22,774 bases of DNA from CAZGYE01 sp964530165 (GTDB taxonomy: Bacteria; Planctomycetota; Planctomycetia; Planctomycetales; Planctomycetaceae). Below the pieces are notes generated by a model that ran no database searches, had not been told where the DNA came from, and saw nothing but the letters and a program-made list of their open reading frames with translations. Position 1 is the stretch's first letter; every line of letters starts with the position of its first letter. Below, in pieces: positions 14,757-22,774 of this stretch. The stretch is taken from assembly GCA_964530165.1 (NCBI GenBank), contig CAZGYE010000057.1, positions 1 through 22,774 on the forward strand, written 5' to 3'. A program made the translations under genes and the position numbers.

Positions 14757-17006
14757 TTAGAGTTTCGGAAGTCTTTTCTTGGCTTCCTCGCGTTTTTTTG
14801 CCCGCTCTTGACGTTTTTTCTGCCGCGCTTCGTAAGCTTTCTTCGCCGCCTTTTGCTCCTCAGTCAGCTTATCCCAGGGAAGTTTGTCCCAAGGAAGTTT
14901 TTCGCCTTTGGGCGGATCGATGAACGTTTCTTGCCATTTGAAGCCGAGGGGAATCTCCAATTCATTCTGGGCCATCACCGCCCAGGGCGTGTGGGGATGT
15001 TGCTCGACGACCCGCTGGAGAGACTCGCGGGCCAAACGCACATCGTCTTTCGTCGAAGTTTCTTCCTTCTTCTTGTTCTTGTTGCGGCGAGTTCTCTTGG
15101 CGGTGGGCTGCCCGGTTTCGCCCTGCTGCGCCGACGCCTCCAGATTGGTGAAGGTCGTGCTCTCGTCGCCGGCCAGCTCCCAGGCGTTCTTGGTTCCGTC
15201 TTTGGGGGCCCTGGGTTTCGCGTACATCTCATCCAGGAGCGGAGCGTAGTTTCTGCAACGGACCCGATTCGCCAGCAGCCGGCCCCTGAAGAGATCGTAG
15301 TGGGCCAGCCAACGTTTCGACGTCTCTTTGTCGCGGAACTTCTCGGCCGAGTTCAGTTCGGTCAACGCGCTATCGATAAACTCAAGCATTCTCGCGAGAG
15401 TCTTCCGGACATCGCGAATCTCGAATTGGATTCCCGCAGACAGGAATCGGGTTGGGGGATGTCGAAACGACGTCTGTGAAGACTGAGTCGCTTGGGCGAC
15501 CCGGAGGACGGCCAGCCGCAGAGGAGACTTCGTGGCCACGCGGGTGTACTCGGCCGGCGAGACGTAATCGGGGAAGTACTCCAACATGTCCTGGACCTTG
15601 AATCGCGGTCCGGGGATGTTGCCGTCGTCGTACAGAAAGTAAATTCCACCGCTGTCGCGGACAAGGCGGCTCAGACCATAGGGGCCGAATCCCGACGAAA
15701 GTACATCGAACCCCGGGTTCTTGCCCCAGGATGGCAATTTCGCATGTTCGATATACACGGTTTCGGGACCGCGGTCGACGGGCAGAAAGAACACCTCTCC
15801 GGTGGCTTCATCGGTCCACTTCATTTTGATCTGCCGGGAGCCGAACGGCGCGGTCGGCCCCATCACGTAGACCGGCATTCGATAACGTTTGACGGCCTTG
15901 ATTGTGTCCTCCAGCTTCGGCAGATCGTCACCGATCTCGTCGGTCAGCACGACGAGCATCGTTTTGCGGCCGCCCGTTTGAAACTTGCGGTATTCGAGGG
16001 CGGCCGACCCAATCGCAGCGAAGACGTTTTCCACGCCCGACTCTTCGGTCTTGATGTCTCGGACCGCCTTTTGGATCTCCTCACGGTCGGCCGTCGGCTT
16101 TTCGATCATTGCCACGCTTGTTTTGCCGAAGGCCACCAGGGCGGTCAACAGCGCGTCGTCCTGGATGCCGCCAAGCTCGTCCAGCTCGTGGTAGACTCGG
16201 TCGAAGCGCGCGATGATCTGTTCCCGCCGCGTGCGCAGGCTGGCCGAGGCGTCCATCACCCACACGACCAGGACTTTGCTTTTCTGCAATCGGCGGCGGA
16301 TCTCGATCGTGATCTGATCGACCGATCCGGCGTCGCTGTCGGTGTTCACGACCGCACCGACGAGATCCTCAACCGAATCGCTCAGCGAGTCGTTGATCAG
16401 CTCGCTCTCGGACGGCGGCAGTGCGGCATCCGGAGTGACGTCGGTCAGCAAATCCGGCGTCGGTTCTTTCGCCTTGTGCAGATCGGGAACGGCTTTCGAG
16501 ACGCTCGCTTGGGGACCGGCCGTTAGAGAAACCGGCGCATCGGACGAGACTTCTTCGCGGTCGAGATTGCGGGTGAGCTCGACGACGTTCAATTCCTCCG
16601 GCATGTCGGCGACGTCGGTGATGATCTCAAACGGGATGCGATCAGCGTCCGCTGTCATGTGGAACAACGACAACACCGTCAGCACGAAGATGTGGACCAC
16701 AAGTGAAACGGTCCACCCCGGCAATTCCGGGAACTCGTCCATGATTTCGTGCAACGGCGCGCCGGAACGGACCTTTTCAAACAAAACGGTGCAGCGTTGT
16801 TTGACCCGAGTCAAAAGGCTTTCCGCGTCGGCACCGTTTCGTGAAGCCGGACCGAGCAGACGAGATCCATCCCGCTGCGCGTCACCTGAGTGGGGCCGAG
16901 ACTCCTCATCGCCTGAAAAGTGGGAGCTGCGGCTCGACTCGCCGGTGCGGCGCTTCTGAGCTTCCGGCTGCTTTGGATGTTTTGGAGGCGGGCCAACGGC
17001 CGTCAT
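14757..17006 (-). CDS. single-pass membrane protein with VWA domain
   Basis: I start at ATG 17006, where GAGGGA lies 7 nt upstream, giving 749 residues. The frame stays open to 17354, but that part crosses the promoter region of the divergent gene. Residues 1-95 are charged and disordered. A membrane segment (98-117, WTVSLVVHIFVLTVLSLFHM) contains a histidine, as in TonB-like anchors. An acidic linker follows. The VWA domain (about 240-430) has an intact MIDAS start, DASAS (Asp252, Ser254, Ser256), and TDE at 355-357, so it should bind a divalent metal and a protein partner. The following domain (about 430-640) is unknown. The C-terminus is very basic, with LPWDK repeated twice in tandem and a K/R/E-rich helix. 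The downstream malic enzyme is probably unrelated in function. Confidence 0.88.
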   Translation of the reverse strand: MTAVGPPPKHPKQPEAQKRRTGESSRSSHFSGDEESRPHSGDAQRDGSRLLGPASRNGADAESLLTRVKQRCTVLFEKVRSGAPLHEIMDEFPELPGWTVSLVVHIFVLTVLSLFHMTADADRIPFEIITDVADMPEELNVVELTRNLDREEVSSDAPVSLTAGPQASVSKAVPDLHKAKEPTPDLLTDVTPDAALPPSESELINDSLSDSVEDLVGAVVNTDSDAGSVDQITIEIRRRLQKSKVLVVWVMDASASLRTRREQIIARFDRVYHELDELGGIQDDALLTALVAFGKTSVAMIEKPTADREEIQKAVRDIKTEESGVENVFAAIGSAALEYRKFQTGGRKTMLVVLTDEIGDDLPKLEDTIKAVKRYRMPVYVMGPTAPFGSRQIKMKWTDEATGEVFFLPVDRGPETVYIEHAKLPSWGKNPGFDVLSSGFGPYGLSRLVRDSGGIYFLYDDGNIPGPRFKVQDMLEYFPDYVSPAEYTRVATKSPLRLAVLRVAQATQSSQTSFRHPPTRFLSAGIQFEIRDVRKTLARMLEFIDSALTELNSAEKFRDKETSKRWLAHYDLFRGRLLANRVRCRNYAPLLDEMYAKPRAPKDGTKNAWELAGDESTTFTNLEASAQQGETGQPTAKRTRRNKNKKKEETSTKDDVRLARESLQRVVEQHPHTPWAVMAQNELEIPLGFKWQETFIDPPKGEKLPWDKLPWDKLTEEQKAAKKAYEARQKKRQERAKKREEAKKRLPKL

Positions 17007-17352
17007 CAGTCTTTCCCTCGCAAACGTTGGCGAACGCTCGGGGCAGGCCCGTTTCCGTAATGATAGCAGAAAGCGCCCAGTCGTGCACCACCGGTCATGC
17101 CCCCATCCAGAGTCGGTCACTTTTTCCAAATGGCGAAGTGTGGCACCCGGGACGGATCTCGAAACTCTTTTCATCTTGGAAAAACTAATCGGCCCTGTAC
17201 CCGCCACGCTTTCCCATTTCCCGTCAAGACGTATAATGGCGCAATAAGAAGGACCTGTTGCGGTTTCGGCGCACGATTTGAGCGGGGAGACCGCCGCGAG
17301 GAAGTTCTCTGTCGGGCCGGTACTTTCGGACACACGTTCTGGAGCTAGACCC
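17007..17352. promoter_or_regulatory. divergent intergenic region (346 bp) with perfect -10 box and long inverted repeat
   Basis: Between the VWA and DUF1800 genes. A perfect TATAAT (17232-17237) on the plus strand lies about 115 nt before ATG 17353; no good -35 pairs with it (TTTCCC at 17210-17215 is the nearest). A 9-bp perfect inverted repeat, TTTTTCCAA (17121-17129) and TTGGAAAAA (17176-17184), is separated by 46 nt and could be an operator pair or a cruciform. Confidence 0.4.
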
Positions 17353-19080
17353 ATGCAAATTTTCCCTCAACGACGAGGAACACTGTGGAGTTTGGTGATC
17401 GTGCTGGCTGCGGCGCCTCTGCCCCGGCTGCACGGACAAGAAAAATCAGAAGCGGCGGCGAAGTTCGGCCGCGAGGCGCGCGAGGGGACGCCCATCTTGA
17501 ATCGGGACCCCGACAAGCCGCTCAGCGAGCGGGAGCGGATCCATCACGTTCTCAGCCGCTTTACCTTTGGTGCAACGCCGGAATCGATCGCGGAAGTGGA
17601 AAAGATCGGCCTGGAAAAGTGGTTCCGGTCGCAGTTGGAGGGGGATGTGCCCAAGTCCCGCAAGCTGATCGCCAAACTGGCGAAGCTGGAATCGCTGGAA
17701 ATGACAAATCAGCAAATTCTGAGCACGTATCGACTCAAGGTGGCTTCGCTGTCGAAGAAGCTCACGCCCAAAGAGCTGCAGGAACGGGCGAAGCGTTCAC
17801 GGATGCGTTACGTCCCGAGAAAACAGCTCAAAGACGCGGTGTTGCTGCGTGCGGTGTTGAGTCCGCATCAGGTTTTGGAGGTCACCAGCGACTTCTGGCG
17901 GAACCACTTCAACGTCGACGTGACCAAAGGAAACGTCGGCTACTACGCGACCACTTACGAGCGGGACGTGATTCGGGCCGAAGCCCTCGGCACGTTTCGC
18001 AACATGCTCAACAAGCAGGCCAGGCACCCGGCCATGTTGGTCTACTTGGATAATTTCATCTCCCGCGCGACTCCGCCCAGGGAGCTCCTCGAGGCGGGCC
18101 GCAAGGCGCTACTGCAGTCGCGCGACTACGTGTTCGCCCAGCAGGCGATCGACATCGCCAAGATGCGGGGGCTGAACGAGAACTACGCCCGCGAGTTGAT
18201 GGAGCTGCACACGCTGGGCGTCGACAATTACTACACCCAGGAGGACGTCATCGCGGTGGCCGAAGCGCTGACCGGCTGGACGGTGAACCAGAACCCTGAG
18301 AAACCGGTCGAGTTTCAGTTTCGGGCCGACATGCACGCCACCGCGCCCCGGCGGATTCTAAAAGTCCACATCGCGGCCAACCCCCACAATCCCGAAGCAG
18401 AAGGACAGGCGGTCCTTGATTTGCTTGCCAGACACAAGGGAACGGCCGAGTTCATCGCGTACAAACTGTGCCGGTACTTCGTCGACGACACTCCGCCTGG
18501 GGACATGGTCCACCGTGTGGCCTCCACGTTTCGCCGCAGAAAAACCGATCTGAAGGCCACCTATCTGGCCATCTTCAACGACAAAGAGTTCTTCAACCCG
18601 AAGTACTACCAGTCGAAGTTCAAGACGCCGCTGGAATTCGTAGCCAGTGCGCTGCGAGTCACCAACGCGGAGTTCGTCGACGACCCCAGAGCCACCGATT
18701 ACGTCCACCGGGCGTTGTTGTCGATGTGCGAGCCGATTTACCAATGCGAAGATCCGACCGGCTACTACGATCAGGCCGACGCGTGGCGCGATCCGGGCGT
18801 GATGGCCGTTCGCTGGCAATTCGGGTTGGGAATCGGCATGGAATGGATGAAAGGCGTGCGGATCCCCCCGTCGTACTGGGAAGACCTCGAACCGAACAAT
18901 CCGCTGCAGTGGAAAGAAGTGCTCACGAAACGCATCTTGCCCCTCGGCTGTACCGATCGGACCTCGGAGGCGCTGGACGACGTCATCGCGAGATACGCCA
19001 AGTACAATCCGAAGCCGGAGCAGCTTGGCCGTTACATCGTGGGCATCTTGCTCGGGTCGCCCGAATTTCAGAGACAGTAA
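17353..19080 (+). CDS. DUF1800 family secreted protein
   Basis: A 575-residue product from ATG 17353, with GGAG 8 nt upstream. A signal peptide is visible (RRGTLWSLVIVLAAAPLPRLHG). The DUF1800 hallmarks are HHVLSRFTFGATPESI near residue 64, SDFWRNHFNVDVTKGNVGYY in the middle, and the signature NENYARELMELHTLGV followed by YTQEDVIAVAEALTGWT. The C-terminal part has FKTPLEFVASALRVTNAE. DUF1800 genes nearly always precede a DUF1501 gene, as here with a 70-nt gap. The biochemical role is unknown; both are exported and abundant in planctomycetes. Confidence 0.93.
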   Translation: MQIFPQRRGTLWSLVIVLAAAPLPRLHGQEKSEAAAKFGREAREGTPILNRDPDKPLSERERIHHVLSRFTFGATPESIAEVEKIGLEKWFRSQLEGDVPKSRKLIAKLAKLESLEMTNQQILSTYRLKVASLSKKLTPKELQERAKRSRMRYVPRKQLKDAVLLRAVLSPHQVLEVTSDFWRNHFNVDVTKGNVGYYATTYERDVIRAEALGTFRNMLNKQARHPAMLVYLDNFISRATPPRELLEAGRKALLQSRDYVFAQQAIDIAKMRGLNENYARELMELHTLGVDNYYTQEDVIAVAEALTGWTVNQNPEKPVEFQFRADMHATAPRRILKVHIAANPHNPEAEGQAVLDLLARHKGTAEFIAYKLCRYFVDDTPPGDMVHRVASTFRRRKTDLKATYLAIFNDKEFFNPKYYQSKFKTPLEFVASALRVTNAEFVDDPRATDYVHRALLSMCEPIYQCEDPTGYYDQADAWRDPGVMAVRWQFGLGIGMEWMKGVRIPPSYWEDLEPNNPLQWKEVLTKRILPLGCTDRTSEALDDVIARYAKYNPKPEQLGRYIVGILLGSPEFQRQ

Positions 19081-19150
19081 CGCGGGCTTGACGTCGACAC
19101 TGCGGGCATTCGAGAACAACGAAGATCAAATCGATGAGGAGATCGGAACA

Positions 19151-20545
19151 ATGAAACGACGTGACTTCCTGACGCAGACTGCTTTGGGGGCGGCAGCGGC
19201 GGCCTCCGCCGGACTGGGAGCTTCCGAGAACGTTTTCGGCGACGCACCGCCGCGGCGAAGGCGAAAAAGCAAGAAAGTGGAACCGGAAAAATCCGACCGC
19301 ATCCCGGTGACCAACCCGGTGCTGGTGGTCATCTTTTTGCGAGGCGGCCAGGACCAACTGAATACGATCGTCCCATATCACGACAAAACCTACTACGATA
19401 TCCGCCCCACGATTGCAGTTTCCAAAGAAGAGGTGATCAAGCTGGACGAGCGATTTGGCTTTCACCCGGGACTGGCCCCTCTGAAACCGTTCTACGATGA
19501 AGGCCGCCTTGCGGCGGTCATCAACAGCGGCTCTCCGCATGGGACGCGGAGCCACTTCGACGCTCAGGACTTCATGGAGTATGCCGCGCCGGGGATGCGA
19601 TTCATCCGCAACGGTTGGCTGAATCGCTACCTGATCGAAACCGCCAAGAAGCTGCGGCCCAATCCGGACAGGATTCGAGCCGTGGCCATGCAAGAGTTGC
19701 TGCCGCGCTCGCTGCGCGGCAAAGCGCCCGTGATCACCGTGCCCCCCAACCTGGGCGAGCTCGAAGAAGTCCTCGACTTGTTCGAGGGTTTCTACGGCGG
19801 CCACAAGGGGGAAAGACCACCCTCACTGACCTCGCCGTTTACGCTGCCGAAGAAGAAGAAGACGTCTCGCAAGACCAGGAAAGAAAAGGACAGCGGCATC
19901 CGCCTCGACCCGGTCATGATATCCGGTCAAGAAACGATCTACGGCCTGCGCCGTCTGCGGAAGATTCTCTACGGCGACGAGCGCACGTACGGCAGCAGCC
20001 GCGACTCCGAGGACGAGACTCCCTTTCAGGAGTACCCCGGCCATTGGTTCGCCAAGCGTCTGAAAGCAATGGCCCGGCTGATCAAGGCCGACGTCGGTCT
20101 CGAAGTGGTCGGAACGGACATCAACGGTTGGGACCACCACATCGGATTGGGCTCGATCGACGGCACGTTGAACCGGATGCTCACGTTCCTTTCGGAAGGA
20201 CTGGCCGCGTTCATGACCGACCTGGGGCCCGATCTGGATCGCACGCTGATCCTGATCTGCACCGAGTTCGGCCGCGTCGCCAAGGAGAACGGCAACGACG
20301 GCAGCGATCACGGTCACGGCGGTGCGATGTGGCTGATGGGTGGCCGTGTCAAGGGCGGCAAGATCTACGGAGAGTGGACCGGGCTGAAACCTGAGGCGCT
20401 GCACGAGAAGCGGGACCAGCCGGTCACCACCGACTTCCGCGACATCTTCGCCGAAGTGCTGCGCCGACACATGAACTTCGACCCGCCGGCGGGCTTCTTC
20501 CCGAAATACCAGCCTCCGCCGCAGGGACCGGGCCTGATCGCCTGA
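19151..20545 (+). CDS. DUF1501 family secreted protein with Tat-like signal
   Basis: A 464-residue product from ATG 19151, with GAGGAG 9 nt upstream. It opens with MKRRDFLTQTALGAAAAASA, a twin-arginine type signal. DUF1501 belongs to the alkaline phosphatase-like superfamily; visible sites are VLVVIFLRGGQDQLN near residue 60, SPHGTRSHFDAQDFMEY, NGWDHHIGLG and CTEFGRVAKENGNDGSDHGH with possible metal-binding Asp/His residues. Two polybasic segments (RRRRKSKKVEPEK after the signal, and KKKKTSRKTRKEKD in mid-protein) are unusual and probably surface loops. It is paired with DUF1800. The stop is one base from the stop of the convergent citrate synthase gene. Confidence 0.93.
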   Translation: MKRRDFLTQTALGAAAAASAGLGASENVFGDAPPRRRRKSKKVEPEKSDRIPVTNPVLVVIFLRGGQDQLNTIVPYHDKTYYDIRPTIAVSKEEVIKLDERFGFHPGLAPLKPFYDEGRLAAVINSGSPHGTRSHFDAQDFMEYAAPGMRFIRNGWLNRYLIETAKKLRPNPDRIRAVAMQELLPRSLRGKAPVITVPPNLGELEEVLDLFEGFYGGHKGERPPSLTSPFTLPKKKKTSRKTRKEKDSGIRLDPVMISGQETIYGLRRLRKILYGDERTYGSSRDSEDETPFQEYPGHWFAKRLKAMARLIKADVGLEVVGTDINGWDHHIGLGSIDGTLNRMLTFLSEGLAAFMTDLGPDLDRTLILICTEFGRVAKENGNDGSDHGHGGAMWLMGGRVKGGKIYGEWTGLKPEALHEKRDQPVTTDFRDIFAEVLRRHMNFDPPAGFFPKYQPPPQGPGLIA

Positions 20546-20546
20546 C

Positions 20547-21818
<1,272 letters not shown>

Positions 21819-21827
21819 TCTTCTCAT

Positions 21828-22235
21828 TCCACCGTTGCCGTTGGTAAAAGGGTTTCGAGTCGATCCACCACCCCTCTATTCTTCGGTTCTGACGCCCATT
21901 TCGCAAGCCACTTTGCCAATTCTCTTGAGCCGGCGGGCGGCCTTCGCCTTGGCTGCCCGCTGATCGACCACGCCGCCGACAGGGACTGTTCGCGGAGCGA
22001 GGAGCTTTCCGGATTTGTTCGGTAACGTCGCCGAAGGCATCGCCCGCACGGTCGTTCGGCAGACCGGCGATGGGAACATCGACTCCAGTTGGCGGACGGC
22101 AAAAAGGCGGATACGGGGCGGATATGGGGTTGGCTTGGTTTTCGGCGGAATTCTCTTTGCGGTTCGCAGATCAAAGCGTACCATACAGGAGTTGCCGCCT
22201 TCGACCAACAGAGACGTTCTCGTCCGGCGCCCACC
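21828..22235. other. 408-bp intergenic stretch without a supported gene
   Basis: Upstream of both citrate synthase (minus) and the zinc-ribbon protein (plus), so promoters for both should lie here, but I see no clear pair. An 11-bp tandem repeat, GGCGGATACGG and GGCGGATATGG, is at 22106-22127. Open frames crossing it (for example minus strand 21876-22490) show no family likeness. The best weak plus-strand promoter guess is TTGCGG with TACCAT, 16 nt apart, near 22160-22190. Confidence 0.4.
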
Positions 22236-22715
22236 ATGTCTATACACTTCACCTGCGAGGGATGTGCCACGGAGAGTGAATTTGCCGACCGCCTGGCCGG
22301 TTGTGTGGTCGAGTGTGTGCAGTGCGGAAGGAACCTGATTCTGCCGCCGGACCAAGCCCCACCGGACAAAGCCCGGCCGGTGCATCCACCTCGAAGCTCC
22401 TATTGGGGCATCGCTTCGTGTACGATGTTCGCCGGCGCAATGGGGATGCTTCTCTGGAGCTTCTGGTGGGTTCCGTTGCTCATGTGGCAACGATGGCCCT
22501 TTGTCACGCTGGTTATTTTTGGTTTGTGCACGCTGGGACTGCTGTTCGCACGACTGGGACGCGACAACGTGAAAGGAAAGCCCTTCTCCCGACGAGGCCT
22601 GATTCTGAATAGGATTCTACTGTGGGCGTTGGCGTTGTCTTTCGCATGGCTGGGCATAGTGAATCTCTACATCTACTTGTATTATATTTTTGTACACCTA
22701 TTTGTCCATGATTAA
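22236..22715 (+). CDS. zinc-ribbon and three-helix membrane protein, function unknown
   Basis: A 159-residue product from ATG 22236. The N-terminal ~35 residues hold two CxxC pairs (Cys7/Cys10 in FTCEGC and Cys27/Cys30 in ECVQC), a small zinc-ribbon-like unit of a kind common in planctomycete membrane proteins. A proline-rich linker (PPDQAPPDKARPVHPP) joins it to three membrane segments, about 57-79, 88-106 and 126-155. The tail is rich in tyrosine, phenylalanine and histidine. I do not recognise a family. The open frame extends further upstream to 22089, but that part has no domain character. The gene ends 59 bp before the window edge; nothing follows that I can call. Confidence 0.75.
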   Translation: MSIHFTCEGCATESEFADRLAGCVVECVQCGRNLILPPDQAPPDKARPVHPPRSSYWGIASCTMFAGAMGMLLWSFWWVPLLMWQRWPFVTLVIFGLCTLGLLFARLGRDNVKGKPFSRRGLILNRILLWALALSFAWLGIVNLYIYLYYIFVHLFVHD

Positions 22716-22774
22716 TATCCGGCGGGGTGGCGGGGCCTTAGAAAGGACGCGGTAATTCAGCAAAGCTGCAGAAG

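Noticed and set aside
13249..14760. 503-aa open frame on the plus strand
   Set aside because: Antisense to the malic enzyme, whose active-site motifs are intact.
17007..17354. 116-residue N-terminal extension of the VWA protein
   Set aside because: It crosses the divergent promoter region, has no ribosome binding site, and a GAGGGA-preceded ATG at 17006 explains the start better.
21876..22490. 204-aa open frame on the minus strand upstream of citrate synthase
   Set aside because: Basic, low-complexity composition, partly antisense to the zinc-ribbon gene, no ribosome binding site and no family likeness.

Overview
The window is about 22.8 kb of GC-rich DNA that reads as a chromosomal segment of a planctomycete, most likely Pirellulales-like. 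The main evidence is family content: a planctomycete-type ECF sigma factor, a DUF1800/DUF1501 secreted pair, an HzsA-related protein with a TolB-like propeller, an ASPIC/UnbV FG-GAP protein, a HYExAFE-family protein and a C-terminally extended rhomboid. There is no phage, IS element, CRISPR array, rRNA or tRNA that I can support. I assign 17 coding genes. Several are unknowns whose description rests on visible domains only.

Layout, left to right. (1) A minus-strand pair overlapping by 4 nt: an HzsA-related propeller/c-type cytochrome protein and an ASPIC/UnbV FG-GAP propeller protein that runs off the left edge. (2) A divergent, dyad-rich intergenic region (3524-3717) and a large secreted protein with a glycoside-hydrolase-like core. 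(3) A minus-strand group: a coiled-coil membrane protein, then a rhomboid protease with its downstream ECF sigma factor 5 nt away. (4) A plus-strand group: a YkgJ-like cysteine-cluster protein, hisS, a HYExAFE/PD-(D/E)XK-like protein 6 nt after hisS, and an 80-aa membrane peptide. (5) A minus-strand group: acetamidase/formamidase, a ParD-ParE in-frame fusion remnant, an ACT-domain malic enzyme and, upstream of it, a transmembrane VWA protein. (6) A divergent promoter region, then DUF1800 and DUF1501 on the plus strand. (7) Citrate synthase on the minus strand, meeting DUF1501 tail to tail with one base between the stop codons and a hairpin over the junction. (8) A zinc-ribbon/three-helix membrane protein on the plus strand.

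How genes may work together (inference). Malic enzyme and citrate synthase are central carbon genes but are not adjacent. The HzsA-related/ASPIC pair and the DUF1800/DUF1501 pair look like envelope or extracytoplasmic modules. Rhomboid plus ECF sigma with no anti-sigma factor between them suggests a proteolysis-linked switch, but this is untested.

The most distinctive non-coding signal is a set of 7-nt-period tandem repeat arrays at or inside gene 3' ends (6204-6238, 9339-9359, 11301-11335, 11346-11387, 11656-11683, and a weak one at 13308-13328). Several of them supply the stop codon and the last few residues of the neighbouring protein. The most distinctive protein-level oddity is the 99-aa gene at 12920-13219, which looks like the start of a ParD antitoxin joined in frame to the body of a ParE toxin.
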